Origin: Tetrahymena elliotti 4EA
Lineage: Eukaryota > Ciliophora > Oligohymenophorea > Hymenostomatida > Tetrahymenidae
DNA length: 64,000 nt
Direction of reading: 5' to 3'
NCBI GenBank assembly: GCA_000231825.2
Contig: JH720307.1
Span: forward strand, 1,388,880-1,452,879
Of this stretch, positions 1 to 12,825 are shown piece after piece. The notes under the pieces were generated by a model. That model saw only the letters and a program-made list of their open reading frames with translations. It had not been told where the DNA came from and made no database searches. How positions within the stretch are numbered: position 1 is the stretch's first letter; each line of letters starts with the position of its first letter. Position numbers and translations under genes: made by a program.

Positions 1-421
1 AGACAGACAGATAGATAGGTACTTTGTTAAGGATAATTACATTTTTTTATTTAAGTAAGCTATAAATGTTTGATTTCTTCTCAAAAATTATATCTATTTT
101 ATTCAATATGAAATTTTTATTTTTATTTTTAATCATCTAATAATAGAGAAGAGGCTACATTATTTAGGTATTTTTGATACATAATACTCAGAAATAATTT
201 AAAGCTTATTTACAAAATTTTATTTAAAATGAATGATAAAATTAAAAAAATGAGTTAAAATAAAAGCAAAATTTGAATTAACAACATATATCGAAGAACA
301 AAAAAAATAAACTAATATTAAATTTAGAATGTTAAAATTATGATCTTGAGCTAATTTAGAATTTTCGGTCATTTAGAAGTAGTCTAAAAAAGTGTTGCTT
401 GGTTGGTAATCTGATTGTGAT
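1..421. other. AT-rich 3' flank of LRR gene
   Basis: No gene is seen. The first 20 bases are a degenerate GACA/GATA tetranucleotide run. The rest is low-complexity A/T sequence that stays open on the minus strand only because TGA is the sole stop. Confidence 0.5.
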
Positions 422-1702
422 TCAGTAGTGTTAATTTCCAAAAACAACAAGATGTTTCATTTTTCTTAAAAATTTTTAGATGTATGGAGTTGTATACGAA
501 AAATCGAAAGTAAGTATATTTAATTTAACCAATTAATTATTTTTTATTAATTCTTACTAGAGAGTTTCAGCTATGTCTTTTTTTATTTCATGTGAATATC
601 CTCCAAAAAATATACTAAGAGAAATGAAATTTTTGTTTTCTTCCAATATATTAGTTAAAGACTGAAGAGATTATTTGTCTAAATTTTGTGGTAAAAAAGA
701 AAGATCTAAATCTGATAAATCTGACAGTAATTTAATTTTTTCAAAAAAGATTTATAATCCTTTTGAAGTTAACTAATTTTTTAACATAAGAATTCTTACC
801 ACCTTTAACTTTTTACACAAAGATAAATTTTCTGAAAATTCTATCAGACCCTTATCAGATATTTCATTACTATATAGGTCAAAATTTATTTTCTATAAGC
901 TGTCTAATTTGGCCAAGCTTTTTCCTAAATTAGATAGTCCACTATCTCTAAATAAGTTTCCATCCAGAAATAATTCGAAAATTCGAAGATTTTTAAGCTT
1001 TAGGATAGCTTTAGAAACATAATTTGCACCTTTTTCTGAAATCATATTACCCTAAAGATTCAAACTAAGTATTTCCAAGGAAGGACAGCATGCTAATGCT
1101 TCAGAAATTTGTAAAATGTCTTAATCGTCTAAAAAGCTTTCATACATATCTAAATAGAATTCCTTTAGTTTAGTTAGTTTTATTAATGATTTTTAGATTT
1201 TTTAACTTAGTCCAGTTTAAACATTATATCCACAATGGATATTAATTTTAGTTAAATTCTTCAAATTGCCTAAGTGTTTAAAGAGTAACTCAGTTGCTTA
1301 TTCACTGATTTATGTATTGGTAAACTCTATGGTTAAATTTTCTAGTTTTGCTAGTTACTCTAAACTCTTCATTACAGCTCCTAATCCAGTATTTTATATA
1401 TTATTGTTTTAAAGATTAAGATTAAGAATTCTTAGGTTAGATAATGCATTCCATAACGATTAAAAATAGAGGGTACCCTTTTTTGTTATTTTGTTTTAAA
1501 GCAAATCTAAATTCAGTTTCTCTAAATTTTTACATTATTTAAGTTCTGTACATAATTTGTTAAGATTTTCATCTGACATAGGTTCAGTTCTGAATGTTCT
1601 GAATGAAAAATTTAATTCATTTAGTTTTAGGCATTCTTCAGCTGTTCTTTTTAAGTATTCTAAAGGTTATGTTTTATGAGATTATTATCTTGTTGAGCGC
1701 AT
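422..1702 (-). CDS. Leucine-rich repeat (RNI-like) protein
   Basis: A single exon of 427 codons reads in one frame from the ATG at 1702 to TGA at 422-424 with TAA/TAG as Gln. The protein is a run of ciliate-type leucine-rich repeats, for example LKVVRILMLKNQL, LSDLDLSFLPQN and ISLSIFFGGY, spaced about 25-30 residues. It is therefore probably a binding scaffold of the ribonuclease-inhibitor type; its partner cannot be told. The frame stays open upstream to a TGA near 1789, so translation could start in an earlier exon. A GAG/GC boundary near 1788 looks like a possible 3' splice site. The ATG at 1702 is the first Met and is used here. No catalytic domain or membrane segment was seen. Confidence 0.8.
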
Positions 1703-2588
1703 ATCTTAATTAATTAGTTTAGTTATTTTTATTTTTTAATTTGTAAATTTTTTTTCAATTAATGTTGTTAAGTCTATTAATTTACCGCCTCAACACAAAT
1801 AAAAAGAATTGATTAGCCAACAAATATCCATCCAAAATGATTATCAAATTTGATAAATGTTTATTTAATTTAAATGTTAGTAGATACTTTAAAATTTACA
1901 AGAATTTCAAATTCGAACATTCAAGGTATCATTTAAATAATAATTATTTCAAAAATTTTGAAAATATTTAACTTTTAATTAGGCATAAATTGATACTGCC
2001 ATTTATTATCTATTAATGTAAAAAGATTATCATGTATGTATCTATAAAATATCTCCATCAAAAGTGAGTAATAAAGATTTGTAAACACGAATAGATATTA
2101 TTAACTTTACCACTCAAAATTAATTTGAAAAATAAGTTAATAGAACTATCAATTAATTATGTAATAAATTAATTAAAAGAAGTGATTAAAAATTAAAAAA
2201 AGTTTAAGATTGTGAAAAAATATCATTTATATATGCAAGCCATGTAATGAATTTTAGTTATTTATTAATTTATGTTAATATTAAACTAAATTTTCACACA
2301 AATCTTTAAATAAATTTTTTTAGAGCACAGTTTTTGAGATATTTTTAAAATTCTTAAGTTGGGATTTAAAATGACATTTTAATTTATTTGGATAAAAAAG
2401 AGGTTCTGTGTTTCTAAAACATCTTAATTATTTTGTTTATTTATCTTAGTTACAATAATTAAATTTTAAAATCAAATATGCTTAGTTTAATCAATATTGA
2501 TGAAATATAAAGTTAATTATATTAAATCTTTCTTACTGAAAAGCATATTTTTAAAAAAGTAAAAAACAAATTAAATCATAGTATAGAA
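1703..2588. other. Intergenic AT-rich DNA
   Basis: Shared 5' side of the divergent LRR gene and the membrane-protein gene. It may hold a short first exon of the LRR gene. An ATG-led minus frame at about 1789-1830 runs straight into a TGA and then into the LRR frame. Otherwise nothing is recognisable. Confidence 0.35.
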
Positions 2589-4646
2589 ATGTTTAATCTA
2601 AAAGGTCTAAAAGTTTTTGATATATTTGCACCTACTTACTAATAAAAGGTGATAAATGATAGCAATAAAAGATCTACTATTATTGGTGGTTTGCTTTCAA
2701 TAGTGATTATTTTAATTTGTTTAGCTTATGCATCCTATTTATTTTAAAGCTACTTCGGCGGAAAGTATCAACCTAAATAAAATGACTACACTTCTTACTC
2801 TCCAACTGAAAAATAATTTAATTTAAAGTTAAGTTCCATTAAAATATTTATTTATAATGACATAGAAACTCTTTTACAAAATGAAATGAAAAATAAGATT
2901 AAATATTTTACTATTTCACTTAGTATAATTTCTAGCCATCAAATTATCAAATCCTATTATGCTGAAAACTGTTTTGATTAAAGTTTAGAAAAATAGGTTG
3001 GATTAAATTAAGGATATTATTATTGCTTTGCCCAAAAGAATTCTAATGAGTAAATTATGTTGGAGTAAAGTGAATACAAAAATACATCTTTTAGGATAGA
3101 CTTTAATTATTGTTAATAAAATTAAATTAAGCAAGGCTACAAGTGTGCTTCTACCACTGAAGTTAACTCATACATGTATGATTAAAATAATAATTTTTAA
3201 ATTTCTCTGGAGACTGATATTTATAATCTTCATTAAGACTAATATATCAATACTTTTTATATTTAAGATTTATTTCCTAAAAATGATGAAATTCTTAATA
3301 ACGTTATGCTTTTATAGTTAACTCATATGGAAGTAATAAAAGGTATGATAGTGTAAAGCTCTAGTTCAAATACTTATTTTTACAACATTTTAAATGAGCA
3401 TTTTTATTTCCCTTAAAACTAAAATTAAAATCAACTTAAGTATCCCATCACTGCAGAAATTAAGCTAGATAAACCTGTAAAATATGAAACAATATAATTT
3501 GTTCCAATTACTTAAGTACTTTCAGAAGCATGGACTACAATATCTTTATTTTTAGTCTTGGGAAATATAGCTAGAATGATTTCAGAAACAGAGTTTTTGA
3601 TTGATTTACTTTAAGTATAACTGAAATACTACTATAAAAAAACAGCAAGAAAGCTTTGCCCAAAAGATGATGATTAAGGAGATGATCAAAATTATGTAAA
3701 AATTGATTAATCTAATAAAGTAATTAAAGAAAATGAAATAGTTGAAAATACAAACTTTGTAAAAAATATTTAAAACTATTTCAATTTAACTAAGTGGTAA
3801 AAGTAATATTTCATTCTTTCATTTCCAAATTGATTTTTTCTTTTTTCTTTTTTCTTTTGTAATAATTTAAATATTTTTTGAAAATAAAACAAAAATAGAA
3901 TTTCAATATTTTACTTGCCTTCTTTCTGTCAGAAAAAAAAAGATAAAACTGAGGAGCAAAATATCCTTGAAAATTTGATAAAATAAACCAATAATGAAAT
4001 GAATCTTTACGAAATGCATAAAGAGCTATTAAAAATGAAACTTCTAATAAAAATGCTAGTTACTCCAGAATAATATGCTGCTATTCAAATGTGTGGTTGT
4101 GATATACTATAAAATGATGCAATGAATTCTCAAATAAACCAAAGTAATAACACTAGCTTTTAGCAGCAAGATATTAACTAAAACAAAAAAAATGACAACA
4201 TTCCAGGTATGAATATTTTTGTTGAAGAATAAGAAGAAGTCTAGCAAAATAATTAGTAAGCTTAAAGTGATTTTGTAAAAATACCTGTAGATTAAAAGAA
4301 AGAAATTAAGTCTTAGTTGTAAAACTAAAATTAAAGTTATATTTAAATGTAAGAGATTGATAAAACTAAATCTTCAATGAAGATCATTTTTTAGAATAGT
4401 AAAAAATTACAACTCAATCACCTTGAAATACTTAATAAAATAGATATAGATCCCAGCTTTAAATAAGAAAAACTAAAAGGATTTTTATCTTAAAGTCAAG
4501 AAGAACAAAAATAATACTAATTAAATTAAAGAATTAGAAATTGTATGCTTGGATTAGAGCAGCCTCAATATAATTAATTTAAAGCTATTTTTAAGTTAAA
4601 CTATAATATAGAGTAGTACTAACCTAAACTGTAGCAATATCATTGA
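2589..4646 (+). CDS. Two-membrane-segment protein, ciliate family
   Basis: The model is exons 2589-3802 and 3899-4646 with intron 3803-3898 (GTAATATTTC...CAAAAATAG); phases add up to 653 aa. A hydrophobic segment lies at residues 33-55 (TIIGGLLSIVIILICLAYAS). A second lies near residue 320 (WTTISLFLVLGNIARMIS), just before a basic stretch LQVQLKYYYKKTARKLCPK. The region between them would be lumenal or extracellular. The C-terminal 240 residues are Gln/Asn-rich and cytosolic-like, with a possible coiled coil and the sequence KMLVTPEQYAAIQMCG. An earlier candidate donor at 3797 would create a stop, which favours the 3803 donor. The layout resembles the large Tetrahymena set of putative transmembrane proteins of unknown function; no transporter or enzyme motif was seen. 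Confidence 0.75.
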
Positions 4647-5557
4647 AAAAAAAAGTTTTTAAAAAACTAATCTTTAGAAGATAAGTAAATTAATAAAATA
4701 TTAAAAAAATTAAATAACTGATTATTTTCATAAAATTATACAACTAATAAAAAATATTTAAACTTTAAATTTAATTTATCAAATAAAATAAAACCTTAAA
4801 GATTTGTTTATCAAATCATAAAATTACCAGCTTATTTAATAATATTTATGAAATTTTATTTTTAATCTAAAACATTAAAGATAGATAGATATATATATTT
4901 GAATGTTTTTGGCATTCTCATTTTAACAATAAATGCTTCTATATATTCGATATAGAATTTAAAAAGATATTTATGTAATTTAAAAGGATTTATGTTATAT
5001 TCAGGTGAATTGCATTTTGTATTTTTTTAAGTATAAACTTTATTATTTGCTTCAATAAATACTTCAATAATACTATTTATTCGACATTATTTTAAACATC
5101 TAAATAATAATAATGTAGTGATAAATATAAAATCATTCTCAAATTATCAAATTTTCTATTTTAAAGAATATTTTCAAAGTTTAAAAATAACTTTTTAGAA
5201 GAGAAGTATTTATAATTTTAATCTTTTCAATAATTAAATTTTAATTTAAAATATTTTAACATGTAAATAGTCTTATGAGTAATTCTACTTTATTAAATAG
5301 TTAAAATAATTATGTACTGAAGATTATATAAAATATAAAAAAGTCAATTGAAAACAAATGTTCATTGGATAATAGGAGCTTCAAAAAGTAAAAACGAGTT
5401 GAATTAAGCATTTAATAATAATTCATGAGAAATGAAAGAAAGTGTAAAAAATTGATATTAACACAAAAACGAATTAAATTACTTTGTAAATCATAAATAA
5501 TTGGATAAAAGTTAATTAAAACGATAAGTAATAAATATTCAATCAAAAAATAATAAG
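4647..5557. other. Intergenic AT-rich DNA
   Basis: Very A/T-rich sequence between two plus-strand genes, with short GATA runs near 4880. No coding segment, tRNA or structured element is recognised. Confidence 0.5.
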
Positions 5558-6800
5558 ATGAGATTAATTACTTTCATTTTCATATCACTATTAATTGGAA
5601 TTTAATGTACTGGTATTAGTGATAAATATCCATCTTTAAAGAAGAAAATGTCACTTATTTAAATGATGACAAGTGTTGAAAGTAAGATGGGAGTAAAGGC
5701 TCCAACTTAAGAAATATTTAAGCTTGTTGATGATTATAAAGATTCAATTTTGGATGAATAATTAAACTAAAATAATTTATATGATAAGTAATCTAAAGAA
5801 TGTATAGATGAAATTGATTATAGAGTAAAAGAAATAGAATCAGCTTCTGATGCAGTTAAGAAAGCCCAATCTGCTTTAAATTCTTGTAAAGATTAAAATA
5901 GCCGTGCTTAAATAGATTTAGATACGGTTAATAATCAAATTTCAGAAACCTAAAATTATTTATCATAAATTATTGCTACCAGGGAATAATAAGCTGAAGA
6001 TTTTTAAAAGGCATCTGAAGCTTATAGCTTTAATGCTGATGCCTCTGATTAAGCAATAGAAATTCTTTCAGAAATCTGGAGTGGAGAATCTACCTTTATA
6101 TAGTTAGCTAGTCATGCAAACAAAATGCTTGTTTATGCTATTTAAATTAAAAAAGTGCACAAACTAACTCCAGTAATGACTGCTTTAGCTCAACTTGCTT
6201 CAAAGAAATTAATAGCTGATGAAGCATTAATTAATAATGTAATGAGTCTTTTGAGAGATTTCAGAGCTAGCATTGAAGTTGATTTTTAAAACTTACAAGA
6301 GTCTGAGTTTTCTGCTATTGAATAATACAATACAAACAAGTCAAGAACTGAGGATTTCTTATTTACACTCTAAAAATCTCAAAAAGAGCTCCTAGCTGAA
6401 ATTGCAAAGCTAACTCAATGCATTAACAATCAATCTGCAATTTTCACTACAGCATAAGCAAAACTTCAAAGAAATACCTAACTTTTAGATGCAGCTTAAA
6501 AGTAAATATAAAAAAAAATTACTTTTAATTTTTAAAACTTTTTATCTATAAACATTTTAATTTAAATAATTTTGTATTTATAATATTAGTATGTGCAATT
6601 CCTTTAAAAAAGAATATGACTCTGCTACAAATACTAGAAACTAAGAATTAGAGTTGATAGAGGTTATTAGACAAAAATTAGAAGCTAAGTATGGCTAATT
6701 ATCTGAATTAGTAAAAGAAAGAGCTTCAGAAGATAATTTCGGTTAGCATTAAAAACAAGAAGACTATTAAGAAGCCGAATATGAACTAAATAAATATTGA
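5558..6800 (+). CDS. Granule lattice (Grl)-like secretory cargo protein
   Basis: Exons 5558-6501 and 6590-6800 flank an 88-nt intron; phases agree and give 384 aa. The N-terminus is a typical signal peptide (MRLITFIFISLLIGIQCTG). The rest is acidic and heptad-rich, predicted mostly coiled coil, with few scattered Cys. The last exon (CNSFKKEYDSATNTRNQELE followed by a basic-acidic helix) matches in style the C-terminal end of ciliate Grl and trichocyst matrix proteins, which pack into crystalline cores of mucocysts. The inferred route is ER, Golgi and dense-core granule, released by regulated exocytosis. No propeptide cleavage site can be fixed from sequence. Another secreted coiled-coil protein is the alternative. 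Confidence 0.65.
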
Positions 6801-7349
6801 AAGGCTTATAATCAATAAAATTAGATTAAATTTGTTTATAATTTGTGTTATTGAATTAGAATTAGCAACAATAAATAAATATCTAAATTTCAAACAAAAT
6901 AAATAAATCATAAATTACATTTTTCTGGATAATTCATGTAAAAACTTTGAAAAATTATAAATTCTAAGTAGAATTAAAGATTCAATTTGTATTTAATTTT
7001 TACAAATCAATAAAAACATCTATTTTTGCATTTTCAAACAAAGAGAATATTTGTTTTTAATAATTTACTTGGAGACAAAGTAAAAACACAGAAAATCAAA
7101 AAAAGAAAATTTATGAACTTTTTAAATCACAGAAAGATAAATTAATAAACATTTTATTTATCTTGTTATTTTATTTTTTTAAATGCAAACTAAGTTTAGT
7201 AAAAAAAATAAGATTTTTCATGTAATCCAGAAAATAATTATTATCTTATTTCTTTAAAAAAAATTGATAAATAATTCAATTTATTTTGAATTAATTTTAA
7301 ATTTAATTAAATCGAGAAGAAAAAAAATCAATTGACTTGAATCAGTAAA
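6801..7349. other. Intergenic AT-rich DNA
   Basis: 3' flank of the Grl-like gene. No coding or structural signal beyond A/T-rich sequence. Confidence 0.5.
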
Positions 7350-7714
7350 ATGAATACTAGTCCTTCTAAGATTTTTTCTTCTACCTTTGAGGTGATCTAA
7401 AAAAATCAAAAATACATCTAAAAAGAATGACCATCTATCTTTTAACTTTGAGTTAGAAGTTTTACTATTTATTAATTATTACCCATGATTTTTTTTCTAA
7501 ATATGAAATATTTTGTGTTTAAATATTTTTAAAAATTAATTTCGTTTAAAATTTATAGATACTATTCATCTAAAGAAGCTAAAAAAATAAAAGTAAACTT
7601 TATTAATTAAAATAAATATGGAGAATAAATAAAGTACTTCTTGTTAAATTATAAAATTTTTGGATAAATTTAAAATCATTTATTGTTAATTTTTGAAAAG
7701 ATTTAATTAAATTT
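7350..7714 (+). CDS. Possible small gene, uncertain
   Basis: An ATG at 7350 opens a frame with ciliate-like codons (MNTSPSKIFSSTFE), followed by a GTGATC that could be a donor. A second coding-looking stretch begins near 7561 (YYSSKEAKKIKVNFINQNKY). The pieces cannot be joined with confidence, and the 3' part would run into the end of the channel gene on the other strand. It is listed so that the stretch is not taken as empty; it may be chance. Confidence 0.25.
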
Positions 7715-10700
7715 TCATTCTTTTATAAAATATTCGCTATTTTTTATTGTACTGAAGTTTTTAACAAATATTTTGTAGTTCATTTAGTGGCTTTCATTTA
7801 CTTCTTCTTAAATATTAGGAGATTAGATTGACATATTCCTTAAGTATTCAGAATCACTGATTGATAAGTCTGTTTTATTAGGAATTAAATCTTCATTTTT
7901 ATGTTTAATTGTAGGTGAACGAGCTGTTTAAATTTACCTTTCACTTGACCAAATGGGTATTAGTTGGTCAGGTAAATGAATATGTTTGCTAGAATAAGCT
8001 GATTTTTTGTAATTTGTTATATTATTATTGCTATTTAGATTATTATTACTATTTAAATTAGGATTAGAATTAATGTTGTTGCTGTTTGATGGATTTTTTT
8101 AAATGTTTGGTAATTCTTTAATTTGAGAATAATTATCAAAGGAAGCAGTATTTTATAGATTACTATGAAAACTTAAATGCTTCAGAGTAAAAGCTTTTTT
8201 AAAACTTGGATCTTTTTTATTCCCATTAATTACGTCTATTTTAGCCTTAAGTAACGAATTATATGAAGTAATTTGATTCTTACTCTTACTTGCATTATGA
8301 ATCAAAGTAAGATACTGGTTCCTTGTTAATTGTTTTTTATTTTTCAGGTTGTACAATAAAAAACTAAGATTATTTAATGGGAAATAGACCTAGAAATCTT
8401 TCTATTTATCAAATTATTAAAATATTTGAATCATCCCTAAAAAATGGTTTTATTCTTCTGTTATATTTGTTTTTGTAGTTGTGTTATGTACATTTGTACT
8501 TCTTATTATTGTTTTCAAATTTTACATTATTGATCTTTAGAATTGCAGTAGCTGGTTAGAAATTTGCTGATTCGAAGCTTAGTGTTTTAGAGAGTTTTAT
8601 GATTATAAATGATGGTCTGCATTAGACAGTTATTTTTACACCTCAATAGATTTTGAATGATCAAACGAATCTGTTGTTTTATTAATTTCTTTTGAAGTAT
8701 TTTGATACACATAAACTTACTGTGCGTTATGGAAAGCAGAATCTTTTAGAGGACTATTTATTTGCTGTTGAATTTAACTAGTTTTTATTTTTTTGGAGTT
8801 TCTTACAACATACATACCTTTTGAAGGCTTTTGGTCTTATAGAATATTATTTTCAATATTAGGAGGCTGCGAAGTAACTATCAAAGGAGTTAATTACTTA
8901 AGCATAGATTTCCTTCTATTTATTGGTGATGAATCTAGGTTTTTACTTGTATTTAAGTTTATATGTAAGTTGCTTGGGTTATTATTTGCATTATTAGAAT
9001 TATTTGAATTTAAATTTGTTGTTAAAATGGGAGGCGTATTTACAGCTGAATCTCCGTTAATAGAAGGTACTTTTTCAAAAGTAGAGAGTCTTTGTGTGAA
9101 AAGTTTTTAATTATTAATTGGTGTGCCACTATGATTATTATTATATTAATTGTTTACAATACTATTTGATCTTTCCTTTAAACAGCTTGTTTAATAATTA
9201 ATTTAGTGATTTTAGTTTCCACTATGAATCAAAGTTGACCCATGCTATTCTCCTCCTTCATAATCTTCATCATCATCTTCATCTGAGAATTTAATGAAGG
9301 GTGAGGTATAGTTGTAACTGAAATTATAACTTAGAAATTTTTATTCATACTCATCTAGCATTCCATAAAATTCATATGCAAATAATTCATACCTCTAGTC
9401 ATCCATTTATACAAGCTCCGTTACCGTTTTATATTCCCTGCGTTATTTCTATTATATTTACCCAGAAGCCCAGCTCTTTTTTCTGAGATTATCAAATGGG
9501 AGCTCAAAATTATGTCTGGTAATAACTTTGGAGCGGTAAGGAACAAAGTGTATGTAATTACAATTAGTTACAGAATGCTCACTGCTGTTACAACTAATAC
9601 ACTTTTCTCCAATTTTATTGTAATCTTTATTAAAAATTCTCCTATCCTTAATGTAATTAAACATTTCTAAATCTCTTGGGAAATCTTACAGAGATTTAAT
9701 AAAATCATTTCTAGATATTTTAATTAAATTGACAAATCCTACAGCTTTAGCAAATATCTTTCTACTTTCGCCTGTGTAGAACTCACTAATTCCAAACATT
9801 TGCCCTTCTTATAAAATCTTTACATTTTCAAAATTATAAATTTGTAAGCTGGATATTTATTTAAATTTATTAAATTTCCAAAAATTTTTTAAAACTGGAA
9901 TGAATGAATACATAAAAAGAGTTCATTAAATAAATTTCTCTCTTCTTTTTTCAGGTTAAAAAAAGTCTAAATAAAAATCTGAAATTCCAAATAAATTGAT
10001 TTTGTTGAAAATTAAAAATATTTACATCGATTGATTTAGTTGTGTATTGAGATGTATTAGGAGTGAAATAGATCTCAACTTATCCCTTTTCAATTAGGTA
10101 AAGACTTTAATCTTCTTATGAAGTCTCTATTTTTTGTTATGGCTTACACTTCTGCTCTTAAATAAGCAAAATGGCTTTCTAAATGAATTCATTTGTAAAA
10201 TGCTGCTCAAGATAGTTAATTATTCTTCTATTTTAATGTAAGTATAATTCTTTTTTGAGATCTTCATTTAATTGAGATATGATTGATGCACTATCATTTT
10301 GGAACTTCTCATCATTCTCCTACCATACATATCTTTTGTAATTTTAATTTTAGTATTAAGTGTAAGCTCATATTTTAAATTAATGCATTTTTGGAATGTA
10401 AAATTAAAATAAAAAAAAATCATACTCTAGATATTCACGTATTTGAGATCTTAAATTTTGATGTACATTTTTCTTCTCCATGTGCAAATTAATAATATTT
10501 AGTTTCTTTTTTCTTTCTTTGTCTTGAGAGTAAAAATCTGTAAAGATAGTACCAATTTGATTAAGAATATACCCAAAAACACCACTAGAAGTAAGCATCA
10601 TTAGAATAGAAAGTATATATTCAGAAAAATTTATGGCAGTAATATCTCCATATCCTTTTTATTTAAATAGTAAATAATCAAAATTACAAATTCTTTGTGA

Positions 10701-12142
10701 TTAAGAAATCAATAATTTTTTTAAAATTGCAGATATTTTGGGAATTATTAATTTTTAGGAGTGAATTGTAATATCTCGAATGAAAAAAAAAAATAAGGAG
10801 TTTCGATACATATTTAATTAATTTTGCAATAATTTTTATGGATGAAAATAAACTAATTTGAAAAAAGCTTATTTTTTTCAAATTATTTAGTAAATAATTA
10901 ATTCTTTTTCTAAAGTGAAAAATTCATACCAACTGTTGTCAAAGTTACAGTGCAAAAATAAAAAGACATCACATACTAATAAATCCAAGACTCATTTTAA
11001 GCATTTTTGGTAGTTATCCAATTCATACTTTCGTTTTCTTTTATTTATGCATTAAATATCCACATGCAAGCTAAAACATGATTAATCATAATAATCATTG
11101 AGAATAATCTAATTATCTGCACAATGTGCTACATTTTTTACTTAAACATTATTTTCTCTTCAAATTTCTAAATCAACTATCCAAAATCCTAAAACTTAAG
11201 TGAAAACGGTAAAAAAAATATCAGTTTTATAAAACTTTAAAGGTCAGGATATTTATCTGCAAAGTCAGATCCGCTCTTATCAAGTATGAGCAAAATTAAA
11301 ATAGAAACAAAACCGATTAAGTCAGTAAATAAGTTGTTTTTACAGTACGATTAAAATATGTGTTATCTATCTTAAAATGTATTCCCTAATTTTTGATAGC
11401 TTGTATTTAAGGTTACAATCACACTCAAGAAGAGGAAAACGATACACATATATATGCTAAGAGATGGAACTATATCATCAATAGACTTATGAAATGATAT
11501 TGTGACAGATAATATAAAAAAAATGTAAACTACAGCAAGTAAGCTTAGTAAGTCAGATATGTATTTTATTCTATGTCTAGGGTGTAAAACAGGAATTTAT
11601 TAATCTAATTTTTTAATGAAGCTAAGTAAGCAATTTTATTTCCTTAAAACCCTTTGTTAGTTATTATTACTTTTACGAATAATCCCAGATTTTTATCCTA
11701 AATAGTTAAAAGAGTCATAAGCTTTATCATCTATCATTTTTAATTGTTACACATTTAGATTCTTATACATTCTACTTGTTGTATATTATGCCATTTTTTT
11801 AATTATATGCTTTAATTTTACTTTCAAGAAACCTATATTGATATCGTTGCTTTTTATCACTTATGATTACAAATCTCCATCTGCGTCTCCTTCATAACGA
11901 ACGGAGTCAATAGGGAGTAAATTTGTTGGTTTTTTTAAAGTGCTGTTTCGCATATCAGACTTAAGACTTGGCCTATTTGAGTTACTGTTTGTATTGCCAA
12001 TCTTATTGAAATCCTGCGAATGATAGACAGGTGAGAAATTTTATTGTATAATGCTTAATTTAGATGAATCTTATCTTGCAACATTTCTTCCTCCACCATT
12101 GGAAACAGTTGACTTATATTTTTGCAGCGTAATTTTACTCAT
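7715..12142 (-). CDS. Voltage/cyclic-nucleotide-gated K+ channel
   Basis: Exons 10930-12142, 10426-10654, 10026-10332 and 7715-9817 give 1283 aa with consistent phases. Six membrane segments are followed by the selectivity filter TTVGYGD at about residues 401-407. A KCNH/CNG-type C-linker (QNLRSQIREYLEYVW) and a cyclic-nucleotide-binding fold (YLIEKGQVEIYF ... GQMFGISEFYTGESR) follow, then a 600-residue tail rich in Asn, Ser and Gln. The protein should sit in the plasma or ciliary membrane and pass K+. The S4 region (LPFSLKFQDFGQLIQKF) carries few positive charges, so voltage sensing may be weak. The first intron (10655-10929) splits the Gly codon of the filter. Intron 9818-10025 removes an in-frame TGA at 9951-9953; its 3' site (GTAAAG) is the least certain. 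N-terminus: MSKITLQKYKS. Confidence 0.85.
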
Positions 12143-12825
12143 TTCAGAGTTTAAGTATACTTATTAGAACTAATAAAATATTTTAACTAAAGAAATATGC
12201 CAACTATACTTTATTCTGATACTACCACTAAAATGAAACAATGTTATTTTTATATTCCAAAGTAGACTTGACTACTTTAATTATATGTTTGATAGAATTT
12301 CTTTTAACTTTTTTGATTATATTAAAGAAAAAATTAACATCTACACTAAATTACAAACTTTTTTTGTCAAATAAAATTCCTTGTGTATCATACATTTCAT
12401 TTACACTCTTAGAATTATCAGTCTAATTTTGATATTAAATTATTACTCATTTTTCTCTATGTTTTTAATCTTTTGATATTAGAGCCTCAAGAATAATTAA
12501 TACAGTTAAGAAAATAAATTTCCATAGATAAACAAACATCTCTTTTCCTACTCCTCTAAATATTAACAAATCTAATTGATATTTAACTTGCTAATTTTTC
12601 AAAACCAGTAATATTTATCAAAAATTAATTTTTTATTAATCTTCTAGAACAGAGCTAAAATAAATAAGACTATCTAGAAACTATTGTAAGAAAAAAGTGT
12701 AATAAAATATTGGTAAATTAAATTTTCATCAGTAAAATTAAAGCTTTTTTCATAACAAATATTTTAAAAATTATTATGTTTCAAAAATTAAAAAAAGAAA
12801 GAATTATTTTACTTTCCTAATTACA
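12143..12825. other. AT-rich DNA with minus-strand coding-like pieces
   Basis: Upstream of the channel gene. On the minus strand, 12447-12539 encodes a 30-residue ATG-started peptide that is almost entirely one membrane helix (MFVYLWKFIFLTVLIILEAL). The overlapping frame ending at the TGA at 12487-12489 also looks coding (NITGFEKLASQISIRF). Either could be the 3' end of the membrane-protein locus at 12826-13807. Not resolved. Confidence 0.3.

Noticed and set aside
1..20. GACA/GATA run as a possible telomere-adjacent end
   Set aside because: No GGGGTT/AACCCC repeats; simply a microsatellite.
773..799. 27-nt candidate intron in the LRR gene
   Set aside because: Reading through keeps a perfect leucine-rich repeat frame, so no intron is needed.
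8793..9110. 105-aa plus-strand frame opposite the channel tail
   Set aside because: Antisense shadow of the Asn/Ser-rich channel C-terminus; the minus strand is coding with consistent phase.
10684..10881. 65-aa minus-strand frame
   Set aside because: Lies wholly inside the channel intron that splits the filter codon; A/T noise.
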